Origin: Bryobacterales bacterium
GTDB lineage: Bacteria > Acidobacteriota > Terriglobia > Bryobacterales > UBA6623
DNA length: 64,000 nucleotides
NCBI GenBank assembly: GCA_028819255.1
Contig: JAPPMB010000003.1
Span: forward strand, 62,001 to 126,000
Direction of reading: 5' to 3'
Within the stretch, counting starts at the first letter, position 1. Every line of letters starts with the position of its first letter. The notes under the pieces were generated by a model. That model was not told where the DNA came from. It saw only the letters and a list, made by a program, of their open reading frames with translations, and ran no database searches. This document shows positions 45,590-54,891 of this stretch, one piece after another. The translations under genes were made by a program, and so were the position numbers.

Positions 45590-47080
45590 CTACCAGTTGG
45601 CTGGGCGAACGTAGCCGGGCGGCGGCTTGGTTTCCACGGTCTTCGACCGGACCGGCGGCTCGTGTGCAGCCGCTCCCTCCAGTCCGTGCCTGGGGATGAG
45701 CAGCTTGGGCTCGCCATCGATCCTTCCGACCCGCCTGGCGGTCTCGGGAAGGGCGATTCCCGGGTCGAGCGGCCAAACCGGGCCGTCGCCGAGATTCCTG
45801 CGACCCTCTTCCAGCAGCCCGGAGAGGCGGGCCGCCACTTCCGGTCTCTCGCTCGCACGATCCGCGCTCTCGGCGATGTCCTCCTCGAGGTTGTACAGCG
45901 TTCCGTCAGAGTGCAGTTTCCAATTGCGGCTGCGTACGGCGCGAAGCTCATACCCTCGGTAGTAGTAGAACGCCGCGTAAGGAGAGGGCTTTGCAGTGTT
46001 TCCCTTGAGAATGTCCGAGATGTCGAATCCGTCCAGGCGGTCAGCCGGCGTCTCTGCTCCCGCCAACGCCGCGAAGGTCGGGAGGATGTCCATTGTGGTG
46101 GAGACGTCGTCATAGGAGGAGCCGGCCGGAATCGTGCCGGGCCACCACGCCACAGCCGGCACTCGCAGACCGCCTTCGTAGGTGGTACCCTTCCGGCCGC
46201 GGAGCGGTCCGGAGCTTCCGCGGGCCGGGCCGTTGTCCGAGGTGAAGACCAGAAGCGTGTTGTCCGCGATGCCGTGTTCCTCGAGCTTGGCGCGGATCTG
46301 TCCCACACCCGCGTCGAGTTCCTCGATGCAGTCGCCGAGAATCCCGTTGGTCGAGGACCCCTTGAAATCCTCTCCGGCCCACAAGGGGACATGGACCATC
46401 GAGTGCGGGATGTACAGGAAGAACGGCTCCTTGCTGTGCCGCTCAATGAACTCCAGCGCCTCCGCCGTGTAGCTGCCGGTCAGGAATGACTGGTCCTCGG
46501 GCACCTCCCGGACGACTTTCCCGTTTCGCAGCAGGGGCAGCGGAGGGTGGTTTCGCGGGTTCAGCGGCATGAACGGACTCATGTCATTCGAATACGGGAG
46601 CCCGAAGAAGTACTCGAAACCGTGCTGATTGGGAAGAAACTCCGGCTGGTCGCCCAAGTGCCACTTGCCAATCAGTCCCGTCGCGTATCCGCGGTCCCGG
46701 AGGACTTCGGCGACGGTGATCTCGTCGGGATGGATTCCCTGCGGGTCACCAGGCATCAGCACCGGATGCCACAGGCCCGTTTGCAGCCCGTTCCTGATCG
46801 GGTAGCAGCCGGTCAGCAGCGCCGCCCTCGACGGTGTGCAGACGGGGTGGGCATAGAAGCTCGTGAGCTTCATTCCGGCTTCGGCCATTGCGTCGATCGC
46901 CGGAGTACGGTTCTGGGTTGAGCCGAACGCGCCGATGTCCCCGTATCCCATGTCGTCAACGAAGACGACGATGAAGTTCGGGCGGTCGGCCGAATCGCGC
47001 ACGCCGGATCCTGGATCGGCGCACGCCAGCAGTGCCGCGATCGCCCCAAGGGCTGCTGCGAATCGAATGGGAAGCGACAT
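45590..47080 (-). CDS. Lipoprotein sulfatase (formylglycine type)
   Basis: A 496-residue sulfatase with a lipoprotein signal (LLAC lipobox, Cys20), so it is probably anchored in a membrane, processed by the Lgt and LspA encoded about 7-9 kb away. The active-site cysteine is Cys81 in CTPSR. Other ligands: VDDMGYGDIG, GKWHLGD, HSMVHVPLWA, TSDNGPA. The C-terminal LYNLEEDIAE segment is standard. I choose the ATG at 47080 since it opens the signal peptide; the upstream ATG at 47119 would add residues with no signal. Sulfate-ester substrate unknown. Confidence 0.92.
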   Translation of the reverse strand: MSLPIRFAAALGAIAALLACADPGSGVRDSADRPNFIVVFVDDMGYGDIGAFGSTQNRTPAIDAMAEAGMKLTSFYAHPVCTPSRAALLTGCYPIRNGLQTGLWHPVLMPGDPQGIHPDEITVAEVLRDRGYATGLIGKWHLGDQPEFLPNQHGFEYFFGLPYSNDMSPFMPLNPRNHPPLPLLRNGKVVREVPEDQSFLTGSYTAEALEFIERHSKEPFFLYIPHSMVHVPLWAGEDFKGSSTNGILGDCIEELDAGVGQIRAKLEEHGIADNTLLVFTSDNGPARGSSGPLRGRKGTTYEGGLRVPAVAWWPGTIPAGSSYDDVSTTMDILPTFAALAGAETPADRLDGFDISDILKGNTAKPSPYAAFYYYRGYELRAVRSRNWKLHSDGTLYNLEEDIAESADRASERPEVAARLSGLLEEGRRNLGDGPVWPLDPGIALPETARRVGRIDGEPKLLIPRHGLEGAAAHEPPVRSKTVETKPPPGYVRPANW

Positions 47081-47219
47081 GGTGCGCCCATCATCCCATT
47101 CGGGTACGGAGACCGGCAACAGGCATCCGTGAAGGGGCGGTTCTCCGCTGCGGGCCGGACACCCTCCGGCTGGCGGCCGGCCTGGCAGGACCTCCCATGC
47201 CGAAGGACCGGGAGTCGGG

Positions 47220-48200
47220 CTACTCGACCTCTCCCCGGGCCTTGACGAGTGCCGGCACGATCTCGAACAGGTCGGCCACGACGCCGTAGTCGGCGATCTC
47301 GAAGATCGGCGCTCCGCGATCCTTGTTCACAGCGACGATCGTCTTCGCGCCCTTCATGCCGACCACATGCTGAATCGCACCCGAAATCCCGAGTGCCAGG
47401 TAGAGGTTGGGAGAGACTGTCTGCCCGGAACTGCCGATCTGGCGGTCCAGAGGAAGCCAGCCGTTGTCGCAGATGGGCCTCGAGGCTGCGAGCTCGCCGC
47501 CCAGGGCGGTGGCAAGAGCCTGAGCCTGGGGGATGTTGGCGGGATCCTGGATCCCGCGCCCGACCGAGACGATGATGTCCGCCGATCCGAGGTCGACGGC
47601 GTCCTTGGCGTCCTGGAAAGGCGGTTCCGACGAGGTGCGGACCATCGAAGGGGCCAAGGCGAGATCCAGAAACCGCACGGAAGCCGGGGCCTCGCCGTCC
47701 ACCACCGAGTCAGCCCTGAACGCCCCCGACTGCACCGATGCGAAGTACGGTGGTGGTCCGTCCACCACGACATCGCCGTGAAGCTTCCCTTGGAAGAGCT
47801 GGCGGACGAAGACCGGGCCGTCGCGCTCGAACCGGATTCCCACTGCGTCGCTGACGAACGCCCTGCCTAGGGACGCCGCAAGCTTGGGCGCAAGGTCCCG
47901 AACCTGGTAGGTGTGCGGAAACAGCACGAGCCGCGGCTGGATCTGCTCGACGGCCTGCCGCAAGGCCTCTGCAAACCCGTCTGGGCTGTATGTTCCCAGA
48001 ACCGGATCGTCAAGCGCGATGACCTCGGAAACCTGCTTGGCAGACAGGTCGGCTGCCAGATCCCCAACTCCGGAACCCGCGACCAAGGCCGCCAGTGGAC
48101 AGCCCATCGCCCCGGCCGCCGCCTGTCCGGCTGCTAGGCATTCGAACGACATGCGGTGCCACTTGCCGCCCGCCTGCTCGGTCACCACAAGGACGCTCAT
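47220..48200 (-). CDS. etfA: Electron transfer flavoprotein alpha subunit
   Basis: A 326-residue subunit. The C-terminal FAD-binding domain has the signature GSSGQTVSPNLYLALGISG, and AIQHVVGMKGAKTIVAVNKDRGAPIFEIADYGVVADL, the well-known ETF-alpha motif, follows immediately. The N-terminal domain (VVTEQAGGKWHRMSFECLAAG) has the alpha-type fold. It accepts electrons from acyl-CoA or related dehydrogenases and passes them to the quinone pool via ETF-QO. ATG at 48200 overlaps the etfB stop by 4 bases. Confidence 0.94.
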   Translation of the reverse strand: MSVLVVTEQAGGKWHRMSFECLAAGQAAAGAMGCPLAALVAGSGVGDLAADLSAKQVSEVIALDDPVLGTYSPDGFAEALRQAVEQIQPRLVLFPHTYQVRDLAPKLAASLGRAFVSDAVGIRFERDGPVFVRQLFQGKLHGDVVVDGPPPYFASVQSGAFRADSVVDGEAPASVRFLDLALAPSMVRTSSEPPFQDAKDAVDLGSADIIVSVGRGIQDPANIPQAQALATALGGELAASRPICDNGWLPLDRQIGSSGQTVSPNLYLALGISGAIQHVVGMKGAKTIVAVNKDRGAPIFEIADYGVVADLFEIVPALVKARGEVE

Positions 48201-48967
48201 AGCACCCTGGCCTCGAATCGCAGCTTGTTCAGCAGTTTCGCAGCGACTTCCTGGCTGCTTCCCTCCAGGAACTCGGTCTGCTTGGATTGCCGGGGCTGAT
48301 AGAGGGACCGGACTCTCTGGTGCACCGGCTCGCCGATCCCGAGCTCGTCTGGCGAATACCTCCGGAAAGGCTTCCTCCGGGCGCGCTTGATGCCCATCAG
48401 CGTGGCGTACCTTACCTTGTTGATGCCGCTCTGGATCGTGAGCAGCGCAGGCCTGGGCAGCGTGATCGTCTGGAACCAGCCGGCTTCGAGCTCGCGCTTG
48501 CATCGGAGCTGCCCGCCCGAGGCGTCGATCTCCATGATGATCGTGGCGTGCGGAAGTTCCAGAAGCTCTGCAAGGATGACCCCAGTCTGGCCGAATCCCG
48601 CATCGTCCGACTGCAGCCCGGTCAGGACCAGATCGTGGGGCTCCCGGCGGATTGCGGCAGCCAGCGCCTGTGCGGTCGCATAGGCGTCCGATTCGACGTA
48701 GCGGTTGCCCTCGACGTGGATCGCGCGGTCCGCTCCCTTGGCCAAGGCCTCGCGCAGGGTGGAGGCCGAACGCGCGGGTCCCGCAGTGATTGCGACGACC
48801 TCGCCCCCGTGCCTTTCCTTGAGGCGCAGTGCTTCCTCCAGGGCGAACGTGTCAGGCTCGTTCATTTCGAACGAGACGCCGTCGTCGACGGCCCAGGTTC
48901 CGGTCTCGTTCGGGCGCAGCACGGAATCCCGCGCCATCACCTGCTTCACGCAGACGAAAATATTCAT
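48197..48967 (-). CDS. etfB: Electron transfer flavoprotein beta subunit
   Basis: A 256-residue protein with the beta-ETF pattern: VCVKQVMARDSVLR, then NEPDTFALEEALRLKERHGGEVVAITAGP, LVLTGLQSDDAGFGQTG (AMP-binding side) and the final loop LPRPALLTIQSGINKVRYATLMGIKRA, which is the ETF-beta signature. It pairs with EtfA, the next gene. The operon is 48 bases upstream of the FabF gene stop and may be independent of it. Confidence 0.94.
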   Translation of the reverse strand: MNIFVCVKQVMARDSVLRPNETGTWAVDDGVSFEMNEPDTFALEEALRLKERHGGEVVAITAGPARSASTLREALAKGADRAIHVEGNRYVESDAYATAQALAAAIRREPHDLVLTGLQSDDAGFGQTGVILAELLELPHATIIMEIDASGGQLRCKRELEAGWFQTITLPRPALLTIQSGINKVRYATLMGIKRARRKPFRRYSPDELGIGEPVHQRVRSLYQPRQSKQTEFLEGSSQEVAAKLLNKLRFEARVL

Positions 48968-49015
48968 GGTCCTGCGTCAGGCGGGACACCTGGCTGACGC
49001 CAACCGCCAATTCTA

Positions 49016-50260
49016 TCAGCGGCCATTGAACCGTCGGAAGACCAGTGCCCCGTTCGTGCCCCCGAACCCGAACGAGTTGCTGAGCGAGTACCCGATCTCC
49101 ATCTCCCTAGCGACCCCGGGGACGTAGTCGAGGTTGCAGCCTTCGCCGGGCCGGCTCAGGTTCACCGTAGGCGGCGCCACCTGGTCGCGGATCGCCAGCG
49201 CCGAGATCCCCGCCTCCAAGCCGCCGGCGCCGCCCAGCAGGTGGCCGGTCATCGACTTGGTCGAGCTCACCGCCAGACTCTTCGCGTGGTCGCCGAAGAG
49301 GCTCTCGACGGCCCGGGACTCGATGACATCCCCTACCGGCGTGGAAGTGCCGTGCGTGTTGACGTAGTCGACATCGACGGTCGATATTCCTGCGTCGTCC
49401 AGTGCGTTCCGCATCACTCGCACCGCACCGTCGCCGTCTTCCGCGGGGGCCGAGATGTGATACGCGTCGCCGCTCTGCCCGTACCCGGTCATCTCGGCGA
49501 TGATCGGCGCGTCGCGACGCAGCGCACCCTCGAGAGACTCCAGAACCAGGATCCCCGCCCCTTCGCCCACCACGAAGCCGTCCCGGTCGATGTCCCACGG
49601 CCGAGAGGCTCCCGCAGGATCGTCATTGCGCGTCGAGAGCGCCCTCATTGCACCAAACCCCGCAATGCTCATCGGCGTAATCGCCGCCTCGGCCCCGCCG
49701 CAAATCATCGCATCCGCGTAGCCGTTCTGAATCAGCCGAAAGGAGTCGCCCACGGCGTGGGCCCCGCTGGTGCACGCGGTCGCTGTCGCAGAGTTGGGAC
49801 CCTTCGCGTTCCAGCGGATCGAAACATGGCCGGACGCCAGGTTGACGATCGTCGCCGGGATGAAGAACGGGGTCACACGCCTCGGCCCTGCCTTCAGCAG
49901 CTTCGCGTGCTCACGCTCGATGATGTCGAACCCGCCGATTCCGCTGCCCACGTAGACTCCCGTCCTCGTCGACAGTTCCGGAGTCACTTTCAGCCCCGAC
50001 ATCTCCATCGCGAACTCGCTCGCCGCGAGCGCGAAGAAGATGAACCGGCCCATCTTCCGGCTGTCCTTGCGGGAGACGAAGTCTAGAGGATCAAAACCCC
50101 GGATTTCTCCCGCGATCTGGCAGGGAAAGCCGCTGGCGTCGAAGTGCGTAATCCGCTTGATGCCGTTTCGCCCTTCGCGAAGCGCCCTCCAGCACGTCTC
50201 CGTGCCCACTCCTACCGGAGAGACGAGGCCGACGCCGGTTACGACAACTCTTCTCGGCAA
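49016..50260 (-). CDS. fabF: 3-oxoacyl-ACP synthase II
   Basis: A 414-residue ketoacyl-ACP synthase. Active-site Cys163 lies in TATACTSGAHAVG; the two histidines are in NTHGTSTP and in SSTKSMTGHLLGG, the latter with the conserved lysine. The C-terminal GFGGTNGALVFRR is present. It extends acyl-ACP chains in fatty-acid synthesis. The start is TTG at 50260 (PRRVVVTGVGLVSPVG follows), 14 bases after the acpP stop, so the two form one operon. Confidence 0.95.
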   Translation of the reverse strand: MPRRVVVTGVGLVSPVGVGTETCWRALREGRNGIKRITHFDASGFPCQIAGEIRGFDPLDFVSRKDSRKMGRFIFFALAASEFAMEMSGLKVTPELSTRTGVYVGSGIGGFDIIEREHAKLLKAGPRRVTPFFIPATIVNLASGHVSIRWNAKGPNSATATACTSGAHAVGDSFRLIQNGYADAMICGGAEAAITPMSIAGFGAMRALSTRNDDPAGASRPWDIDRDGFVVGEGAGILVLESLEGALRRDAPIIAEMTGYGQSGDAYHISAPAEDGDGAVRVMRNALDDAGISTVDVDYVNTHGTSTPVGDVIESRAVESLFGDHAKSLAVSSTKSMTGHLLGGAGGLEAGISALAIRDQVAPPTVNLSRPGEGCNLDYVPGVAREMEIGYSLSNSFGFGGTNGALVFRRFNGR

Positions 50261-50274
50261 CTCGGGTCCCGTTA

Positions 50275-50511
50275 TCAGCTCGACTGGCCGGACTCTATGT
50301 AGCGAATCGCGTCGCCGACCGTGCGAATCTTCTCGGCATCGTCATCAGGGATCTCGATGCCGAAACCTTCCTCGAGCGCCATGATCAGCTCGACGATGTC
50401 GAGAGAATCGGCGTTCAGGGACTCCTGGAACGACGCGTCGGGCGTCACCTGGGACTCCTCGACGCTGAGCTGCTCACAGATGATCTGTGTGACCTTGGTT
50501 GAGATATCCAT
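50275..50511 (-). CDS. acpP: Acyl carrier protein
   Basis: A 78-residue acidic four-helix carrier. Ser36 in [10 protein letters not shown] is the site for the 4'-phosphopantetheine arm; the rest ([28 protein letters not shown]) is the standard ACP pattern. ATG at 50511 with an AGGAGCAGG ribosome site. It is upstream of fabF on the same strand. Confidence 0.95.
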   Translation of the reverse strand: MDISTKVTQIICEQLSVEESQVTPDASFQESLNADSLDIVELIMALEEGFGIEIPDDDAEKIRTVGDAIRYIESGQSS

Positions 50512-50610
50512 ACCTGCTCCTGTTGAAGCTCCAAATGATTCCGCGCCTCGCCGGACTGCTGTGCAAGTGCGTCACACGACGGAGACACGCACTCGCGGGG
50601 GGATGGCGCG

Positions 50611-50940
50611 CTACAGGCTCAACACGTAGGCTACGATGTTGACCTTTTCTTCCTCGCTGAGCATCTGCTCGAACGCGGGCATGCCGTTGCCACCCTTGTT
50701 CAGGTTCTCCATGACGGCTTCCGCCGTGGCGTCCTTGCCGCTGGGCAACTTGCCATCCTTGATTCCCGCCAGTCCGGGACCGATCTTCTTCTCGGCGCTG
50801 TCGTTGAAGTGACAGACCATGCAGCGCTGCTCAAACGCGGCCTGACCTTTCGCCGCATCGCCCTCTTCGTGATTGTCCGCCCGTGCACCGGTGACAACCG
50901 CAAGAGCGACCGCGCACAGCGCAACACCAATGCGAAACAT
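50611..50940 (-). CDS. Small periplasmic c-type cytochrome
   Basis: A 109-residue protein with a signal peptide (MFRIGVALCAVALAVVTGARA) and one haem site CMVCH. IGPGLAGIKDG and the C-terminal GNGMPAFEQMLSEEEKVNIVAYVLSL (with the axial Met in GMPAF) are as in class I cytochromes of the c5/cbb3-associated type. I use the ATG at 50940, which has a GGGAG ribosome site and the signal peptide; a longer frame exists but has no support. Its partner is unknown; acpP is the next gene 99 bases away. Confidence 0.88.
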   Translation of the reverse strand: MFRIGVALCAVALAVVTGARADNHEEGDAAKGQAAFEQRCMVCHFNDSAEKKIGPGLAGIKDGKLPSGKDATAEAVMENLNKGGNGMPAFEQMLSEEEKVNIVAYVLSL

Positions 50941-51140
50941 GGCTCTCCCGTACCTCCTACCCCAGTCTACCGCAGTTTGTGCTTGAGTGCAGGACGGGCG
51001 CCCGACGGGAATTCTCCTTCTGCGACATTGGTCGCATGGACAGGGATGTCCGGATCCTTCGGGGTCCGCACCACCTTGCCCGGAGAGGCGGACTCCGGGA
51101 GAATCAATCTCCCCGGCGTCGGCTCGTATCATAGGTGGCC

Positions 51141-52154
51141 ATGAAGATACGGACCCTTCTGCTGCCGCTGTTCGCGCTTCCGCTTTCCGCCGCCGGCACG
51201 CTCGACATCTACTGGATCGATGTGGAAGGGGGTGCGGCCACGCTTATCGTTACTCCGGACTCGGAGACGATCCTGACGGACGCGGGCTGGCCGGGCTTCG
51301 ACGACCGCGACCCCATTCGGATCGTCGATGTTCTCGAGAACGAGGTCGGACGGAAGGAACTTGACTACTTCATCGCCTCGCACTTCCACAGGGACCACAC
51401 CGGCGGCGTGGCCGCGCTGGCCTCCATGATCCCCATCGGCCGGTTCGTGGACCACGGCGACAGCGTGGAGATGGGATGGAACGAGCGGGCCGACCTGCTC
51501 TGGCAGAGCTACACCGACGCGGCGGGCGACGATCGCATGCAGGTGGAGCCCGGCGACAGGCTGCCCCTGAAGAACACGGACTTCCTGTTCGTGGCCGCGC
51601 GCAGCCGGTTCCTTGACAGCCCGCTGTCCTATCAGGGGCCGAATCCCGCGTGCCGCGACATCGTGCACAAGCGCGTCGACAAGGGCGAGAACGGCAAGAG
51701 CATCGGCTTCCTGGTCAGGGTCGGTCCGTTCGAGTTCCTGGATCTAGGCGATCTCACCTGGAACTTCGAAAACGAGACCGCGTGTCCGACGAACCTGTTT
51801 GGCGAGATCGACCTCTACCAGGTCACCCATCACGGGATGCACATGTCCGGAGCCCCGGCCCACATTCGCGGCATTCGCCCGCTGGTGGCCGTCATGAACA
51901 ACGGCCCGCGCAAGGGCGGGAGTCCGGCCACCTACAGGGCGCTCACGTCGGTTCCGTCGCTTGCTGCCCTCTGGCAGGTGCATCGCGCTGTGGAGAGCGA
52001 TGCGGGCCACAACCCGGAAGACGACTTCATCGCCAACCTCGGGGAGACTGAAGGCTGCGGGGGGCACTGGATCAAGGCGTCGGTGCAGCCTGACGGTCGC
52101 TTTACGCTGACAAACTCCCGCAACGGGTTCAGCAGGTCCTACGGCCCGCGCTAG
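51141..52154 (+). CDS. Exported metallo-beta-lactamase-fold protein
   Basis: A 337-residue protein with a signal peptide (MKIRTLLLPLFALPLSAA). The motif HFHRDHTGG gives zinc ligands His81, His83, Asp85 and His86, and a later THHGMH and a DLGDL segment look like the second-metal ligands of ComEC-like or other hydrolytic MBL-fold proteins. DVEGGAATLIVTPDSETILTDAG is the family opening. The hydrolysed substrate is unknown. ATG at 51141; an in-frame GTG stands at 51135. Its stop codon shares the CTAG tetramer with the convergent ctp stop. Confidence 0.75.
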   Translation: MKIRTLLLPLFALPLSAAGTLDIYWIDVEGGAATLIVTPDSETILTDAGWPGFDDRDPIRIVDVLENEVGRKELDYFIASHFHRDHTGGVAALASMIPIGRFVDHGDSVEMGWNERADLLWQSYTDAAGDDRMQVEPGDRLPLKNTDFLFVAARSRFLDSPLSYQGPNPACRDIVHKRVDKGENGKSIGFLVRVGPFEFLDLGDLTWNFENETACPTNLFGEIDLYQVTHHGMHMSGAPAHIRGIRPLVAVMNNGPRKGGSPATYRALTSVPSLAALWQVHRAVESDAGHNPEDDFIANLGETEGCGGHWIKASVQPDGRFTLTNSRNGFSRSYGPR

Positions 52155-53791
52155 GAAATGGTGCCCAGCTTCGCGGTCATCAGGTGTGCCGCCTGTTCAA
52201 GCAGGGAGCGGGCGTGCAGCACGACCGGGTCGTACGTCGCCTTGATCCGCATGCCCTCGTCGTAGTCGAAGTACGAAATGTGCATCTGCGTGGTCAGGGC
52301 CCGCAGCAAGTACTGGCGGTCCTCGGGTTGCACTGCCCGCGTGGGAATCCCATTCGCAGCACAGTATCGGAGCAGCCTCTCCAGCAAGCCCGGGGATGGC
52401 GTCTCCTCCCTGAGCATTGTGTGCCCGCGAGATCGCAGCTGCGCCACGAACCGTTCCACGATTCGCCGACGCTCGATCAGCCGCTGCGTTGCCGACCGGG
52501 CGGGCTCTTCCACCTGGACGTCCGGGGCGATGCCACCGAATTCGTAGACTTTCCGTCCCATGTCCGTGAGACGGACCGTTCCCTGCTCGGGCTGAAAATG
52601 CTTGCTGCAGGGCTCGCTGAAGTACTCGCTCGCCGTGATGCGCTCGTAGGGCCGCTGGATGAGGCGGCCACTCGGGGAGTAGTATCGCGCGGTTGTCAGG
52701 ACCATCCCGCTCGACTCGGGCAGCGCGAAGACCGACTGCACCATGCCCTTGCCGAAAGTGTTCGAGCCGGCGATGAGCGCCCTGTCGTGGTCCTGAAGGG
52801 CGCCCGCGACGATCTCCGAAGCCGAGGCGGACTGGCAGTTCACTAGCACCACCACCGGATAGTCGAGGTCCGGGTCCGCGGACTCGGCATTGTATCGCCG
52901 CTCGGGTGATGACCGGCCGCGGTGGGACACCACGCTCTGGCCTTTCTCCAGGAACTGGCTGGCCACCTGAACGCCTGCGGAGAGCAGACCGCCCTTGTTG
53001 TGCCGCAGGTCAAGCAGCAAGCCGCTCATCCCCTTTGCCTGCAGGCGCCGAAGGGCCTCGCCGACATCCGCACTGGTCTTCTCACCGAAGCTCGTCACAC
53101 GCAGATAGCCTGTGCCGTCCTTGAACAGCATCTGCACCGGCACCGTCGACCGCGGTATCACGTTCCGCACTGCGACCGCCTCGATCCATTCGTCGGCACC
53201 CTCCCGCGAGAGGCTCAGCCGTACAGTTGTTCCGGGTGGCCCCTTGATTCGGTTCGCGACCGTCAACAGGTCTTGGCCCTCCACGGGTTCGCCGTCCACG
53301 AGTTCGATGGTGTCTCCGGGCAGGATGCCCGCCTCAAACGCCGGAGTCCCCGGGAACGGGAAGTCGATGACCGCCTTGTCGCCGAAGCTGTCGATCTGCA
53401 CGCCGACGCCTGCGTAGCTGCCTCGCTCCTGCTCGCGCATCTGGAGGAACTCCTCGGGGCTGAGGAATGTGGAATGGGGGTCCAGCGTCGCGAGCATCGC
53501 CGGGATTGCGCCCTCGTACATCGCGGCGTTCCAGTCGACAGGCTCCGCGAAGCGCTTCTCGATCAGCCGGGTTATCCGGAACGCCTGTCGAATGTGCCCG
53601 CTGAGGGGCGCCATCTGGATGAGGTTGCCGTTGGTCCCGATCCGGAGCCCGTAGATTCCGCCGATCAGGCTGGAGGCCGCGATCACCGCCGCGCAGGCGC
53701 CCAGGACCCGAAGGCGGCGGGCGATCCCTGCCGCATTGCGCGGCGGGCGGCTGCGCCCGGGCTGTGGGCGGACGTCGGAACTAGGGCGCAT
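52151..53791 (-). CDS. C-terminal processing peptidase (S41)
   Basis: A 546-residue membrane-anchored serine protease: one transmembrane segment after a basic tail (VLGACAAVIAASSLIGGIYG), a PDZ domain (YAGVGVQIDSFGDKAVI ... PAFEAGILPGDTIELVDG) and the tail-specific protease domain (YLRVTSFGEKTSADVGEAL, GLLLDLRHNKGG). The catalytic Ser is near 323 in CQSASASEIVAG and the Lys near 347 in GSNTFGKGMVQ. It cleaves unstructured C-termini in the periplasm. ATG at 53791 overlaps the pterin dehydratase end by 11 bases. Confidence 0.93.
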   Translation of the reverse strand: MRPSSDVRPQPGRSRPPRNAAGIARRLRVLGACAAVIAASSLIGGIYGLRIGTNGNLIQMAPLSGHIRQAFRITRLIEKRFAEPVDWNAAMYEGAIPAMLATLDPHSTFLSPEEFLQMREQERGSYAGVGVQIDSFGDKAVIDFPFPGTPAFEAGILPGDTIELVDGEPVEGQDLLTVANRIKGPPGTTVRLSLSREGADEWIEAVAVRNVIPRSTVPVQMLFKDGTGYLRVTSFGEKTSADVGEALRRLQAKGMSGLLLDLRHNKGGLLSAGVQVASQFLEKGQSVVSHRGRSSPERRYNAESADPDLDYPVVVLVNCQSASASEIVAGALQDHDRALIAGSNTFGKGMVQSVFALPESSGMVLTTARYYSPSGRLIQRPYERITASEYFSEPCSKHFQPEQGTVRLTDMGRKVYEFGGIAPDVQVEEPARSATQRLIERRRIVERFVAQLRSRGHTMLREETPSPGLLERLLRYCAANGIPTRAVQPEDRQYLLRALTTQMHISYFDYDEGMRIKATYDPVVLHARSLLEQAAHLMTAKLGTIS

Positions 53792-54116
53792 GCAGTCGGT
53801 CGATCTTTGCTGCCAGGACGAAGTCGGATTCCGTCAGTCCATCGATTTTGTGGGTCCAGATCTTGATGCCGACTCTGCCCCACGCCAGATAGATGTCAGG
53901 ATGGTGTCCCTCGCTCTCGGCCAGGGCGCCCACACGGTTGGTGAAGTCGAGAGCTTTCTGGAAATCCGGGAAAGCGAATTCACGCTCGATGTGATGCTCA
54001 TTCGCCACCGTCCAGTCCGCCACCTGCGCGGCGAACGTCGCGAGTTCATCCCCATGCAGCGGCGGCACACCACCTCGGCAGGGCACACAGGACTGCTGGG
54101 CGAGATCCACCATCAT
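53781..54116 (-). CDS. 4a-hydroxytetrahydrobiopterin dehydratase
   Basis: A 111-residue PCD/DCoH-family protein. The signature ESEGHHPDIYLAWGRVGIKIWTHKIDGLTESDF contains the two active-site histidines and the later conserved His (THK). It dehydrates 4a-hydroxytetrahydropterin in pterin-dependent hydroxylase recycling, or has a role in molybdopterin-related metabolism in some bacteria. ATGs at 54116 and 54113 are in tandem; an AGGAT ribosome site is 12 bases from the first. The 3' end overlaps ctp by 11 bases, making a two-gene operon. Confidence 0.92.
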   Translation of the reverse strand: MMVDLAQQSCVPCRGGVPPLHGDELATFAAQVADWTVANEHHIEREFAFPDFQKALDFTNRVGALAESEGHHPDIYLAWGRVGIKIWTHKIDGLTESDFVLAAKIDRLHAP

Positions 54117-54334
54117 GAATTGATCACATCCTACCACGAGCAGCCGAAACCGGAACGTGACACATCGGAAATGCTCGGGATTCGGTCGCGCGCGGCGTGC
54201 GGGCCGCGGATCTGCCCAAGACGGTGTCGCGGCGCGCTTGTGCGACCAGGCCGGACGCCCGGACGGCGCTCGTCCCCGTCGCAACGTCCAACGACCGGTT
54301 CCTGTAGACTGGTTCTTGGAAGGCCCTGCAACGG

Positions 54335-54880
54335 ATGGGGATCGTCAACCAGGCCGCAAAGCGGGGCAGCTCGCCTCCTGAGGTTGGCATTCGGGCGGCC
54401 GGACCGCTCGTCGCGGGTGTGGTTCTCCTGGACTGGATCACGAAGTGGGCCATAACGGTCTCGATGGACCATGGCGCCGCCGAGGCAGTGTTGCCGGGCT
54501 TCTTCAACTTGGTGCATGTCCGCAACACCGGGATCGCGTTCAGCCTGTTCGCCGATTCCGCCCCGTGGATCCGCAATCTCGTCCTGCCCGCCGTGTCCGT
54601 GGCCGCGATCATCATCGTCTTCGCCATGATGCGCGACAGCGCCAGGATGCCTGTCACCTCCCGGACTGCGTTGGCGCTCGTTCTCGCAGGGGCGGTCGGG
54701 AATCTCTCGGAGCGCCTGCTGCACGGGTACGTCACCGATTTTCTCGACTTCTACGCCGGACCCTACCACTGGCCGGCATTCAACGTCGCCGACAGCGCGA
54801 TCACGATCGGTGCCGTCCTGCTGATTCTTGACTCGCTGCTCGGCCGCCACGCCGTGCAGGAAGCCGCCCGAGTGGCGTAG
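54335..54880 (+). CDS. lspA: Lipoprotein signal peptidase (signal peptidase II)
   Basis: A 181-residue four-helix membrane aspartic peptidase that removes signal peptides of prolipoproteins after Lgt modification. The key motifs are NTGIAFSLF (64-72) and GYVTDFLDFY (catalytic Asp135) with FNVADSAI (catalytic Asp153). The common GNLIDR motif reads GNLSERLL here. The gene for Lgt follows 11 bases after its stop, a natural pairing. The ATG at 54335 is the first good start; no strong ribosome site. Confidence 0.93.
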   Translation: MGIVNQAAKRGSSPPEVGIRAAGPLVAGVVLLDWITKWAITVSMDHGAAEAVLPGFFNLVHVRNTGIAFSLFADSAPWIRNLVLPAVSVAAIIIVFAMMRDSARMPVTSRTALALVLAGAVGNLSERLLHGYVTDFLDFYAGPYHWPAFNVADSAITIGAVLLILDSLLGRHAVQEAARVA

Positions 54881-54891
54881 ACGCGCTCCCG

